Below are positions 55,187-63,892 of a stretch of 64,000 nt of DNA, one piece after another (position 1 is the stretch's first letter; each line of letters opens with the position of its first letter). Where the stretch lies: NCBI GenBank assembly GCA_024128875.1, contig JAMYFF010000006.1, forward strand, positions 1 through 64,000. Direction: 5' to 3'. The notes beneath the pieces are model-generated. The model was not told where the DNA came from. It did not search any database and saw only the letters and a list, made by a program, of their open reading frames with translations. The position numbers were made by a program, and so were the translations under genes. The stretch comes from Salinilacustrithrix flava. GTDB taxonomy: Bacteria; Actinomycetota; Acidimicrobiia; Acidimicrobiales; Salinilacustritrichaceae.

Positions 55187-55231
55187 TTACGGAGAGGTGA
55201 CGGTCTCGGCTTGACCGTCACCTTTCCGTAA
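55187..55231. promoter_or_regulatory. Long inverted repeat before the M23 peptidase gene
   Basis: Arms of 18 bp at 55187-55204 and 55214-55231, both beginning or ending with TTACGGA/TCCGTAA and AGGTGACGGT/ACCGTCACCT, match at 17 of 18 positions around a 9-nt loop (CTCGGCTTG). It lies 15 nt before the peptidase ATG. It could be a terminator for the thiolase, an operator, or an RNA element. No U-tract is present and no known riboswitch core was recognised. Confidence 0.6.
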
Positions 55232-55246
55232 TGAAAGCATCTCCGG

Positions 55247-55930
55247 ATGCGCCAGCAGCCCTCGGCCCGTGCGCGGGCTGTCCGACGCCGTCCGTTCGCG
55301 GTCTCCGCCGCCATCGCCGGCGTCGCCGCCGCCGTGATCACCTCCGTCGTCCTGGTCGCTCCGCCCGCCCAGGCCCAGACGGACGTGGACGCCGCGCCGC
55401 CGGTGGCGTCGCTCGCCCCCCTCTTCGAGCCGGTCGGCCTCCTGGCCGGCAGCGGCGTCGACCTCGTCGCCGCCACCACGAGCCACATGATCACGGCAGC
55501 GACCCCACCGCCTCCGCCCCCGCCCCCCACGCACGTGTGCCCGACGCCGGACTCGGAGTTCATCGATTCGTGGGGCTTCGCCCGCTCCGGCGGCCGGCGC
55601 CACAAGGGCGTGGACATGATGGCGCCGCACGGCACGCCCGTGTACGCCCCGGCGGCCGGGAACATCCGGGCGTCGAACTCGTCCCTCGGCGGCCTCGGCT
55701 TCTGGCTCGAGGGTGCCGACGGCAACACCTACTTCGGCTCGCACCTGCAGTCCCTCAGCGTCCGCGAGGGCTGGGTCGAGCCGGGGACGCCGATCGGCAC
55801 GGTCGGCTCCACCGGCAACGCCGGGGGCACGCCGCACCTGCACTTCGAGGTCATGCTCGGCGGGGCCGGCTCGGTCAACCCGTACCCGTTCGTCCTCGAC
55901 TGGTGCGGCGGCGGGGCGCCCGCCGCCTGA
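55247..55930 (+). CDS. M23 family metallopeptidase, secreted
   Basis: A 227-aa cell-wall endopeptidase. A basic N-terminus and hydrophobic helix form a signal peptide ending near AQAQT (about residue 43). A Pro-rich stretch (about 86-94) leads to the LytM domain: RRHKGVDMMAPHGTPVYA with zinc ligands His119 and Asp123, a loop with His166, and HLHFEV with His197/His199. It cleaves peptidoglycan cross-links outside the cell. AAGCAT ends 6 nt before the ATG, and a long inverted repeat precedes it. Confidence 0.93.
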   Translation: MRQQPSARARAVRRRPFAVSAAIAGVAAAVITSVVLVAPPAQAQTDVDAAPPVASLAPLFEPVGLLAGSGVDLVAATTSHMITAATPPPPPPPPTHVCPTPDSEFIDSWGFARSGGRRHKGVDMMAPHGTPVYAPAAGNIRASNSSLGGLGFWLEGADGNTYFGSHLQSLSVREGWVEPGTPIGTVGSTGNAGGTPHLHFEVMLGGAGSVNPYPFVLDWCGGGAPAA

Positions 55931-55976
55931 CCGTGCGGTTCCGGCCGAGCCGGTCCCTTACGCGAGGATGGTCCCG

Positions 55977-56660
55977 GTGAGCGCAGCCGAGCTGTTCCGG
56001 ATCGAGCCCCGGTACGACACGCCGTCGTACCTGTGGCCCCGTCCGAAGTACCGCGGCCTGCTCCATGCCGTCGGGGCCTTCGCCGTCGTCCCCCTGGGCG
56101 CGGTGCTCGTCCTCGACGCCGCCGGGCCCACGGCGCGGCTGGCCGCCGCGGTGTACGTGCTCGCCCAGCTCATCGTGTTCGCCACGTCGGCCAGCTACCA
56201 CCGGCTGGCCAAGTCGCCGACCGCCCGACGCCGCATGCAGCTGGCCGACCACTCGATGATCTACCTGCTCATCGCCGGCACCTGGGTCCCCATCTGCGTC
56301 ATGGTCCTGCCCGAGGCCACCGGCCGGGCGTTCCTGGTCGGCGTGCTGGCTGCCGCCGCGTTCGGCATCGGCCTCAAGTCCTTCGGCATCGACCGCTTCC
56401 CCCGCTCGAGCAACACGATGTACGGGGTGATGGGCGGTGCCGGGCTGCTCGCACTCCCCGGGATCGTGGCCAACATCAGCACCGGTGCCGTGGCCCTGCT
56501 CGCCGTCGGCGGAGCTGCCTACGCCGTGGGCGCCTTCGTGCTGCTCTTCAAGCGGCCCGACCCGCTGCCGAGCGTGTTCGGGTACCACGAGATCTGGCAC
56601 GCCTGCACCGTGGCGGCCGCCGCCTGCCACTTCGCCATGGTCTGGATGATCGTCAGCTAG
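55977..56660 (+). CDS. HlyIII/PAQR family membrane protein
   Basis: A 227-aa seven-TM protein of the hemolysin III/YqfA family. FATSASYHR, the motif ADHSMIYLLIAGTWVP, and GYHEIWHACTVAAAACHF supply the conserved Ser, Asp and zinc-binding His residues of the PAQR fold. Members are thought to be lipid hydrolases or membrane-lipid homeostasis proteins rather than toxins. GTG 55977 (GAGGAT at 7 nt) or ATG 55968 are alternative starts. It overlaps the convergent SpoIIE-type gene by 8 nt. Confidence 0.9.
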   Translation: MSAAELFRIEPRYDTPSYLWPRPKYRGLLHAVGAFAVVPLGAVLVLDAAGPTARLAAAVYVLAQLIVFATSASYHRLAKSPTARRRMQLADHSMIYLLIAGTWVPICVMVLPEATGRAFLVGVLAAAAFGIGLKSFGIDRFPRSSNTMYGVMGGAGLLALPGIVANISTGAVALLAVGGAAYAVGAFVLLFKRPDPLPSVFGYHEIWHACTVAAAACHFAMVWMIVS

Positions 56661-58239
56661 CTCGGCCCTCGGGGCCGATGGCGAGCACGGCGATGTCGTC
56701 GCGTGCCACGCCCGACTGGAACGTGAGCACGGCCTCCTCGACCGCGCCGGCGACGTCGTCGGCCGGTCGGCCCGCGCAGGACGAGAGGAGGTCGCGGAGG
56801 CGGTCCTCGCCGTACTCCTCGCGGCCCCGGCGGGCCTCGGTGACGCCGTCGGTGTAGAGCACGAGCACGTCGCCGGGGGCGAGGCGGGCTTCGCCGGTGG
56901 TGAACGTGGCCTCTGCGAAGACGCCGAGGAGCGGCCCGCGGCACGCCACCTCCTCCACGTTCCCGTCGGCCCGCACCACGAGGGGTGATGGGTGCCCGCC
57001 CGACCCGGCCCGCACCGTCACGCCGTCCCCGTCGGTCTCGAACCGGATGGCGGTGGCGGTGGCGAAGCGGTGCTGGCCGCGCTCCCGATCGAGGTCGTAC
57101 TGGCGGTTGAGGGCCGTGTTCAGGTCGTGCAGGTTGGTGGCGAGGTGCTTCGTGCGCACCGTGGCGGCCCGCAGGCTGTAGCGGCTGAGGGCGGTCAGAC
57201 GAGCCGCGCCGGCGCCCTTGCCGCAGACGTCGCCGACCACGGCGAACCACTCGCCGTCGGCGACCTGGAAGATGTCGTAGAAGTCGCCGCCGATCTCGGA
57301 GCCGTCCCCGGCCGGGTGGTAGCGGGTGCCGAGGTGGATGCCCTCGATGGCGGGCAGGTCCGGGGGCAGCAGGCTCTCCTGGAGGGTCCAGGCCAGCTCG
57401 GCGTAGCGCTCGGCGTCGGCTTCCGCCGTCTGGCGGGCCCGCTGCGCGGCCTCGAGGGCCTGGATGCGCTCGGACTCGTCCCGCAGCAGCACGAACACGC
57501 CGAGATCCCAGTGGTCGGGGTCCACCGGGGCGACCGTGACCTCGAGGTGCTGGGTGGTCCCGTCCGGCCCGGTGCGGGTGATGGTTGCCTCGTTCGGCTC
57601 CCCGGCGCGGACGCTCGCCCGGAGCAGCCCGGACGCGACGTCGGCGGCCTCACCGCTGAACATGTCGGTGAGCGACGTGCCGATCGCGTGGCGGGGCTTC
57701 CAGCCCAGCACCTCCCCGCTGCACGGGTTGGCGGCGCGCACGACGCCGTCGGGGTCGGCGAGCAGGATGCCCACCGGGGCGTGCTCGAACAGCTGGCCGA
57801 GGTAGACCGACAGGGTCTCGGGGGCCGCGCCCTCGAACGCGCTGATGTCGTCGCGCACGCGCTCGAGGGTGCGGCGGTGCTGCAGGCGCAGCTGGGCCCG
57901 CTCGACCTCGTCGGCGATCCGGTCGAGGGTGTCGGGCTCCTGGAGCACGACGCACGTGGCATGGCGGCCGATGCCGGGCGTCACCGTCAGCATGGCCCGG
58001 ACCTCGTTGCCCTCGGCGACGTCGCCGGCCACGAGCACGACCGCGACCTCCGGGGCGACGTCGTGGACCGCCTGGGCGAGGGTGACCCCGCCGTCGGGGA
58101 CGCCGACGACGACGAGGGTGGCGTCGTCGATGGCGGTGCCGAGGTCGCCGGCCCGCGCGCGGTGGGGGATGCGGCCGGTGCGGGCGCCGATCTGGCGCAC
58201 GACGGCGTCGGGCAGGTCGACGACCACGATGTCGGTCAC
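56653..58239 (-). CDS. PAS domain PP2C phosphatase (SpoIIE/RsbU-type)
   Basis: A 528-aa signalling protein. Residues 1-115 may be a receiver-like or sensory domain, a PAS domain follows (LFEHAPVGILLADPDGVVRAANP, about 150-260), then a coiled coil, and then the PP2C domain: GGDFYDIF, VVGDVCGKGAGAA, LYTDGVTEARRG and RDDIAVLAI carry the Asp metal ligands. Such enzymes dephosphorylate anti-anti-sigma factors to set the general stress response; no partner kinase is adjacent. GTG 58239 lies 10 nt after the acyl-CoA dehydrogenase stop. Confidence 0.92.
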   Translation of the reverse strand: MTDIVVVDLPDAVVRQIGARTGRIPHRARAGDLGTAIDDATLVVVGVPDGGVTLAQAVHDVAPEVAVVLVAGDVAEGNEVRAMLTVTPGIGRHATCVVLQEPDTLDRIADEVERAQLRLQHRRTLERVRDDISAFEGAAPETLSVYLGQLFEHAPVGILLADPDGVVRAANPCSGEVLGWKPRHAIGTSLTDMFSGEAADVASGLLRASVRAGEPNEATITRTGPDGTTQHLEVTVAPVDPDHWDLGVFVLLRDESERIQALEAAQRARQTAEADAERYAELAWTLQESLLPPDLPAIEGIHLGTRYHPAGDGSEIGGDFYDIFQVADGEWFAVVGDVCGKGAGAARLTALSRYSLRAATVRTKHLATNLHDLNTALNRQYDLDRERGQHRFATATAIRFETDGDGVTVRAGSGGHPSPLVVRADGNVEEVACRGPLLGVFAEATFTTGEARLAPGDVLVLYTDGVTEARRGREEYGEDRLRDLLSSCAGRPADDVAGAVEEAVLTFQSGVARDDIAVLAIGPEGRAS

Positions 58240-58249
58240 GGCGGCGGCC

Positions 58250-59422
58250 TCAGTCGGCCAGGATGTGCTCGTCGAGGATGGCGCGTCCGGTCCAGAGGCG
58301 CAGCAGGTCCGTGGTGGGCGCCATCACGTGGGCGGCACGGGCGTCGCGCATGCGCCGCCCGAGGCTGCCGTGCTCCCGGTAGCCGATGCCGCCGACGAGG
58401 GTCATGGCCCCGTTGACCACGCGGGTGGCGCACTCGGCCACCTCGGCCTTGGCCGAGGCCAGGGCCGGCAGCGCCCACGGTTCGCCGCGGTCGGCCCCGT
58501 TCGCGGCGTGGCGGACGAGCTGGCGGGTGCGCTCGAGCTCGGCCCAGAGCTCGCCGACCCGGTGCTGGATGACCGGCTGCTCGGCCAGGCGGCTGCCGTC
58601 GTGGGAGTAGCGGCGCTGGGTCACGTGGAGGCGCATGTCCTCGAAGGCGCCGGCGGCCACGCCCAGGTAGCTGCCGGACATGGCCATGAGGAAGTACGGG
58701 GCGATGACGTTGAAGACGTACCAGATCTGGTCGCCGGGCTCGCCGAGCAGGGCATCCTCCGGCAGCTGGACGCCGCGCAGCTCCACGGAGCGGCTGCTGT
58801 TGCCGCGCATGCCGAGGCCGTCCCAGGACGGTCCCCACTCGAGGCCCGGGTTGGTCGCGTCGACGACCACGCAGGAGAACTCACCGATCGGCGACGTCGC
58901 GTCGGCGTCGACGGCGGAGACGACGTAGGAGTCGGCGTGGGCGCCGCTGGTGACGAACGTCTTGGTGCCGGACAGGACGAAGCCGTCGTCGGTCCGGCGC
59001 AGCTCGGACTGGGGCAGCCAGAAGTGCGACCCCGTGCCGGGCTCGCTGAGGGTGAGCGTGGTGAGGTGCCGGCCGGCGACGATGGGCTCGAGGTACCGCT
59101 CCTGCTGCTCCTCGGTGGCCTTGGCGGCGATGACCGCCGAACCGACCCCGTGCATGCCGAAGCACATGGCCGTCGATGCGCAGGCGGCGCCGAGGATCTC
59201 GCAGACCTGGGCGAGGGTGGCGAGCCCGTGGCCGAGACCGCCGTCGCGCTCGGGGACGACGAGCCCGCCGAGGCCGGCCTCCTGCAGGGCGCGCAGGGAC
59301 GCCTCCGGCCACCGGGCCTCGGCGTCGACCGCCTCGGCGGCGGGGGCCGCGACCTCGTGCGCGACCTCGTGGGCTCGATCGAGCACCTTGTCCATCGAGA
59401 GACTCGCCAAGGGGCTCTCCAC
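58250..59422 (-). CDS. Acyl-CoA dehydrogenase family protein lacking the usual catalytic Glu
   Basis: A 390-aa FAD flavoprotein of the acyl-CoA dehydrogenase fold. TLTLSEPGTGSHF and KTFVTSGAHADSY bind FAD and substrate, and VGGIGYREHGSLGRRMRDAR is the conserved C-terminal region. The catalytic base of most family members (YEGT) is replaced by MAPT here (HVMAPTTDLLR), so a different base or reaction is likely. GTG 59422 lies after a GC-rich leader. It may belong to a minus-strand operon that also carries argJ. Confidence 0.88.
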   Translation of the reverse strand: MESPLASLSMDKVLDRAHEVAHEVAAPAAEAVDAEARWPEASLRALQEAGLGGLVVPERDGGLGHGLATLAQVCEILGAACASTAMCFGMHGVGSAVIAAKATEEQQERYLEPIVAGRHLTTLTLSEPGTGSHFWLPQSELRRTDDGFVLSGTKTFVTSGAHADSYVVSAVDADATSPIGEFSCVVVDATNPGLEWGPSWDGLGMRGNSSRSVELRGVQLPEDALLGEPGDQIWYVFNVIAPYFLMAMSGSYLGVAAGAFEDMRLHVTQRRYSHDGSRLAEQPVIQHRVGELWAELERTRQLVRHAANGADRGEPWALPALASAKAEVAECATRVVNGAMTLVGGIGYREHGSLGRRMRDARAAHVMAPTTDLLRLWTGRAILDEHILAD

Positions 59423-59500
59423 TGTTCCAGCCCGCCGCCATCACTGTGAGCGACGGTGAATCTACGCCACGTGGGGTGCTGGCGTGAACCTGCCAGTTCC

Positions 59501-60673
59501 TCAGGTGGTGTAGTCGGCGTTGATGCGCACGTAGCCGTCGGTGAGGTCGCAGCCGTAGACCGTGGCGCTGGCTCCGTCCCCGCCGGGGGCGACCCCGAGC
59601 GAGACGTGGATGGTGACCTCGTCGCCCTCGAGGTGCTCGACCAGGGCATCGAGGTCGGCCTCGCTGGCCGGCTTCGGGTACAGCTCCCGGCCGCCGATGC
59701 GGATGGTGACGGCCCGCTGATCGATGTCGGCGTCGTCGCTGCACTTGCCCACCGCCATGGCGATGCGACCCCAGTTCGGGTCGGCGCCGTGCACCGCCGT
59801 CTTCACCAGCGGGGAGTTGACGATGGCCTTGGCCACCCGCTTGGCCTGGGCGTGGTCGCGGGCCTCGTCGACCGTGACGACCACGAGGGTCTCGGCCCCC
59901 TCCCCGTCGGCGGCGAGCTGCCGGGTGAGATCCAGGCAGACCTCGTGGAGGGCGACCTCGAGGTCGGCGTCGTCCACCGGCCCGGCGAGGCCGCTCGCCA
60001 GCACGGCCGCCGTGTCGGAGGTCGAGGTGTCGGTGTCCACGGACAGGGCGTTGAACGTCCGCTCCACGACCGCCCGGAACGTCCGGTCGAGCACGGCGGC
60101 GTCGACCTCGGCGTCGGTGAGCACGAAGGCGAGCATCGTGGCCATGTCGGGCTCGATCATGCCGACCCCCTTGGCGATCCCCACCACGCTCGCCTCGCCA
60201 CCGGTGGACGTCGCCAGGGTGGCCCGGGCCGTCTTCGGGTGGGTGTCGGTGGTCATGATCGCCTCGGCGACGGCATCGGCATCCGTGGACCGGGGTGCGG
60301 GCATCGACGCCAGGTGCTGACGGATGCGGTCCATCGGGTACCGGCGGCCGATCACCCCGGTGGAGGCGACGAGCACGTCGGTGGGTTCGCAACCGAGGGC
60401 GTGGGCGACCCCCTCGACCAGCTCGAGCGCGTCGGCGTCGCCGTCGGGCCCGGTGGCCACGTTGGCGTTCTTGGACACGACCACCACCGCCTGGAGGCGC
60501 CCGTCACCTGCGTGCCCCCGGGACAGGGTGACGCTCGGCCCGGAGAAGCGGGAGCGGGTGAACACCGCGGCCGCCGAGCAGGGTCGCTCGGCGGCGATGA
60601 CGGCGAAGTCGGTGGTGTCGTCCTTGATCCCGACGTTGGCGGTGTGGGCCCGGAAGCCGGCAGGGAGCTGCAC
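59501..60673 (-). CDS. argJ: Bifunctional ornithine acetyltransferase / N-acetylglutamate synthase
   Basis: A 390-aa ArgJ of the arginine pathway. The self-cleavage site is MATMLAF, where Thr becomes the N-terminal nucleophile of the beta chain, within KGVGMIEPDMATML. SKNANVATG, STGVIGR and the AVHGADPNWGRI segment are family signatures. It transfers acetyl from N-acetylornithine to glutamate. No other arg gene is adjacent, so it stands alone. GTG 60673 has CAGACT ending 7 nt upstream. Confidence 0.95.
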   Translation of the reverse strand: MQLPAGFRAHTANVGIKDDTTDFAVIAAERPCSAAAVFTRSRFSGPSVTLSRGHAGDGRLQAVVVVSKNANVATGPDGDADALELVEGVAHALGCEPTDVLVASTGVIGRRYPMDRIRQHLASMPAPRSTDADAVAEAIMTTDTHPKTARATLATSTGGEASVVGIAKGVGMIEPDMATMLAFVLTDAEVDAAVLDRTFRAVVERTFNALSVDTDTSTSDTAAVLASGLAGPVDDADLEVALHEVCLDLTRQLAADGEGAETLVVVTVDEARDHAQAKRVAKAIVNSPLVKTAVHGADPNWGRIAMAVGKCSDDADIDQRAVTIRIGGRELYPKPASEADLDALVEHLEGDEVTIHVSLGVAPGGDGASATVYGCDLTDGYVRINADYTT

Positions 60674-60714
60674 GGCGCCGAGTCTGGCACCACCTGCGGG
60701 AGAAGCCTCCAGGC

Positions 60715-62454
60715 CTAGCCGCCGCAGGCGGAGAGGGCCCCGAACAGGACGTCCTGGGCCTCGAGCGACGGCTCGTACTCGAACTCGTAGGCGTCGGCGA
60801 GCTCGAACAGCTGCTCGGTGCTCGCCTGGAGCCGGAGCTGCTCGAGCGTGCACGCCGCCACGTCCGGGTCGCCGGTGAACACGGAGACCATGTCGGCCAG
60901 CGTGGCATCGAGGTCGTTCCCCCCGATCGGGCCGCCGGGCTCCTCGAAGGTCTCGACCTCGGTCTCCCCGAAGCCGAACTCGTCGTCGAAGTCGTCGAAC
61001 TCGTCGAACTCGTCGGTCATCCCGGGTGGGACGAAGCCGCCGCCGAGCATGCCGCCCCCGAAGAAGCTGCTGCCGAAGAACTCCTCGACGCCGTCGACCA
61101 TGGCGTCGAGGTCCTCGCGATCGATGGTCTCGAGCACGGCGAGGCCGACGTCGGCCCAGGTCCCGATGGGGGCGACGAACCAGTCGCCGTCGATGCGGAC
61201 CACGGTGATGCCGAGCTCGGGCGCCTCGCCCTCGCCCATCATGAGGCCCTCCATGCCTCCGAAACCGAAGATGTTCGCGCTGCCCATGTCGCCCGCGGCG
61301 TCCTCGAGGAGGGCCTCGATGTCGTCCCGGCAGATCGGGCCGTCCGGCAGCTCCAGCTCGGCGGCCTCCATCTCCTCGCGGATGTCGCCCCGGACCTCGA
61401 TGCAGCCGTCGGCGATGGTGGCGCCGCCCTCGAAGTCCTCGGTGGTCACGTCGACGCCGATGCTGTCGATGAACACCTGCCCCCGATCGCCGTCGGTGGA
61501 GGACCGCAGCGACAGGTCGACGAGCTCGATGTCGGCCGGGACGTCCGCGGCGGTGGGGAGATCGTCGCCGCCGACGAGCACCGGCCAGTAGTCGTGCACG
61601 GCGCGCAGCTCGCCGGGGGAGAGCCGGGCGACGACGCCTTCGATGTCGATGCCGGTCGCCGCCAGCAGGAAGCCCTCGACGGCCTCCTCGGGCGTGTCGG
61701 CGCCGATGGCGGTGAGCCCGCCGCCGGCGGCGGGCATGGGTGCGCCCTGCGCGACCCGGGCGGCCTCCATCGCGGTGTACCCCAGGCTGACCCGCCAGCC
61801 GTCGCCGGTGTCGCGTGCGACGAGGAAGGTGTCATCGGCCTCGCTGGGGTCGATGGTGTCGGAGTCGGACTCCTGGACGCCCTGGTACTCCACGCCGAAG
61901 CGGTCGAAGGTGTCGGTGAGGAACTCGCCGACGGGGATCTCGTCGGTGTCCACCGCGAAGGTCGCCGTGCCCCCGGTGAGGTAGACGCGGGTGAGGTCGT
62001 CGCGCACGGGTTCGGTGCGGAAGGTCAGGTCCTCGAACCCGAGGTCGATCCCGGCGACCCCGCTGAGCTCGAAGGAGTCGTCGAGCACCTCGAGGCGCTC
62101 GAGCTCGCCGAAGAACCGCTCGACCGGCTGGGACAGCGCGTCGCGCTCGCCGGGGTCCAGCGTGGCGAGCATGCCGAGGACGTCCTCGTCGGCGATGGCG
62201 TCGAACAGCTCGACGACGGCGGCCTCGGGGTCGCTCGCCCCGTCGTCGCTGCCCAGCTGGGTGGCGGCGAAGGCCACGCCGCCGACCAGCAGCACCAGGC
62301 CGACGGCGCCGGCGGCGATGCGGCCGCCGATGCCACCGGAGCGGACCTGCGTCTCGGAGTCGAGGGTGACCGTCCCGGCCGGGGGCGGTGGCGGGGGCGG
62401 CGGCTCCGTGGGGGGTCCCCCCGGCATGCCCAGGTCCTCGGGTCGATCGGTCAT
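60715..62454 (-). CDS. Large single-pass membrane protein with acidic extracytoplasmic domain
   Basis: A 579-aa protein. Residues about 1-45 are Pro-rich and cytoplasmic, one TM helix follows (IAAGAVGLVLLVGGVAFAAT), then a long, strongly acidic extracytoplasmic part with repeated DxFDxxDDF segments near the C-terminus (about 480-510). The central region has beta-strand patterns suggesting DUF4878-like or flagellar-stator-like repeats, but I do not recognise a family. AAGGAG lies before ATG 62454, which overlaps the previous stop (ATGA). Confidence 0.72.
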   Translation of the reverse strand: MTDRPEDLGMPGGPPTEPPPPPPPPAGTVTLDSETQVRSGGIGGRIAAGAVGLVLLVGGVAFAATQLGSDDGASDPEAAVVELFDAIADEDVLGMLATLDPGERDALSQPVERFFGELERLEVLDDSFELSGVAGIDLGFEDLTFRTEPVRDDLTRVYLTGGTATFAVDTDEIPVGEFLTDTFDRFGVEYQGVQESDSDTIDPSEADDTFLVARDTGDGWRVSLGYTAMEAARVAQGAPMPAAGGGLTAIGADTPEEAVEGFLLAATGIDIEGVVARLSPGELRAVHDYWPVLVGGDDLPTAADVPADIELVDLSLRSSTDGDRGQVFIDSIGVDVTTEDFEGGATIADGCIEVRGDIREEMEAAELELPDGPICRDDIEALLEDAAGDMGSANIFGFGGMEGLMMGEGEAPELGITVVRIDGDWFVAPIGTWADVGLAVLETIDREDLDAMVDGVEEFFGSSFFGGGMLGGGFVPPGMTDEFDEFDDFDDEFGFGETEVETFEEPGGPIGGNDLDATLADMVSVFTGDPDVAACTLEQLRLQASTEQLFELADAYEFEYEPSLEAQDVLFGALSACGG

Positions 62455-62876
62455 CCCGCCGTCTCCTTCCGTGCCGTGACGAGCACGGCGACTCCACTCA
62501 GAGCCGTGGCAAGACCGAGCCCGACGGCCACCCCGACCGCCGGCTCGGCGACGAGTGGTGACCGGTCGACCAGGATCGCGCCCGTGCTCACCAGCGCACC
62601 CAGCGTAGTCATGAGCGCACCGGCGATCGCGTGTCGATGTGCGGCGAGGACGACCAGTGCGGCCCCGCAGACCGCGGGCACGAGGAACCACAGCGCCGCG
62701 GCCCACGCGACGTCGTCGTCGAGGACGCCGGCCCGGCCCGCGACGTCGACCAGCTCGTAGCTCGTGCGGGTGCGCTGCCCGGACCGGCCCCAGCCCAGGA
62801 ACGTGGTGGCGGTCGTGAGGAGGGCGAGGACGCCGGCCACCCACCCCGTGAGCTCCCGTCGCCGCGTCGCCGTCAT
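62451..62876 (-). CDS. Small four-TM membrane protein, unknown function
   Basis: A 141-aa protein with four hydrophobic helices (WVAGVLALLTTATTFLGW; AALWFLVPAVCGAALVVLAA; IAGALMTTLGALVSTGAIL; VGVAVGLGLATALSGVAVLV). Both its ends overlap neighbours as ATGA, so it is translated with the pyridoxamine-oxidase-like gene upstream and the large membrane protein downstream. No family is recognised. Confidence 0.75.
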   Translation of the reverse strand: MTATRRRELTGWVAGVLALLTTATTFLGWGRSGQRTRTSYELVDVAGRAGVLDDDVAWAAALWFLVPAVCGAALVVLAAHRHAIAGALMTTLGALVSTGAILVDRSPLVAEPAVGVAVGLGLATALSGVAVLVTARKETAG

Positions 62877-63535
62877 CGGCCGTAGTCGACCACGCTCGGT
62901 GGCGTGGGCAGGGCCTCGGACAGCTCGTCCGGTTCAGGCTCGCCGAACGCCGTCCGCACGGGGATCACGCCGGCCCACACGTCGACCAGGTCGAGGTCGT
63001 CGTCGTCGTCGATCGGGCCGCCCGCGCGGATCTTGGTGGACGCCTCGTCGAGGCGGAGGCGCACCACGAGGGTGCCGCGGACCTCGTCGTCGCGCATGGG
63101 GCGGACCTCGGCGGTGCGGCCCGGCACGATGTGCTCGACGATGGCGTCGAGCGCGGCCGCCTTCTCGCCGTGGTCGGTGATGGGCTCGGCCTGACCGAAG
63201 ACGACCACGGACCGGTAGTTCATCGAGTGGTGGAAGGCGCTGCGGGCCAGCACGAGGCCGTCGACCATGGTGACGGTGACGCACACCGGGGTCCCCTTGC
63301 CGGTGGCCCGGAGCCAGCTCGCCGCCGGTGAGCCGTGGATCAGGAGCTCGTCGCCGCGGCGGGCGTAGGTGGTGGGGATGACGACGGGGCCGTGGTCGGT
63401 GGTGACCCCGACGTGGCAGAGGACCCCCTCGTCGAGGATCGCCTCGGCCACGCGCCGGTCGCGGGTGCCGCGGTCGGGGCTGCGGCCGATCGTGGTCCGC
63501 TCGGTGGCGGGGAAGGGAGCCTCGTCGGGGGTCAC
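62873..63535 (-). CDS. Pyridoxamine 5'-phosphate oxidase-like FMN-binding protein
   Basis: A 220-aa split-barrel flavoprotein (PNPOx/Rv1155-like; not F420 type by obvious motifs). CHVGVTTDHGPVVIPTTYARRGDELLIHG is the typical N-terminal barrel, and FHHSMNYRSVVVFGQAEPI the central flavin-binding strand pair. Such proteins bind FMN or heme and are often of unknown function. GTG 63535 is the first start. It is probably the first gene of the minus-strand run to 56653. Confidence 0.85.
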   Translation of the reverse strand: MTPDEAPFPATERTTIGRSPDRGTRDRRVAEAILDEGVLCHVGVTTDHGPVVIPTTYARRGDELLIHGSPAASWLRATGKGTPVCVTVTMVDGLVLARSAFHHSMNYRSVVVFGQAEPITDHGEKAAALDAIVEHIVPGRTAEVRPMRDDEVRGTLVVRLRLDEASTKIRAGGPIDDDDDLDLVDVWAGVIPVRTAFGEPEPDELSEALPTPPSVVDYGR

Positions 63536-63580
63536 GGCCGGGCAGCCAAGGCGACGCGGGGTGCTCGGCGCACGTCGGTT

Positions 63581-63892
63581 TCAGCCGAGGAGGGCGCGCA
63601 CGACCCCGGTGACAGCCACCGCCACGGCGACGACCACGATGAACGGCGCCCGCAGGCGCAGCGCCACCCCACCGGCGACGACGCCGGCGAGGCGGGCGTC
63701 GACCACGAGCGCCCGGTCGCCCGCCACCGTGCTCACGACCACGAGCGATGCCAGCAGCGCGGCCGGGAGCAGCTGCGCGATCCGCTCGACCGCCGTCGGC
63801 AGGCGGCGGCCGCCGAGGAGCAGCGGCCCAGCCGCCTTCAGCGCGTACGTGCCGAGCCCGAGGCCGATGATGACGACGACCGAGGTGCTCAC
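63581..63892 (-). CDS. azlD: AzlD family protein (second exporter small subunit)
   Basis: A 103-aa AzlD-like protein with about three to four TM helices. GTYALKAAGPLLLGGRRLP and AQLLPAALLASLVVVSTV match the family, and differ enough from the copy at 15167-15481 to be a separate paralog. GTG 63892 overlaps the stop of the partial azlC gene (GTGA). Confidence 0.86.
   Translation of the reverse strand: MSTSVVVIIGLGLGTYALKAAGPLLLGGRRLPTAVERIAQLLPAALLASLVVVSTVAGDRALVVDARLAGVVAGGVALRLRAPFIVVVAVAVAVTGVVRALLG

Noticed and set aside
55140-55246. c-di-AMP (ydaO-type) riboswitch before the M23 peptidase
   Set aside because: The gene context fits, but I could not see the conserved core of that class; only a simple long hairpin is evident.
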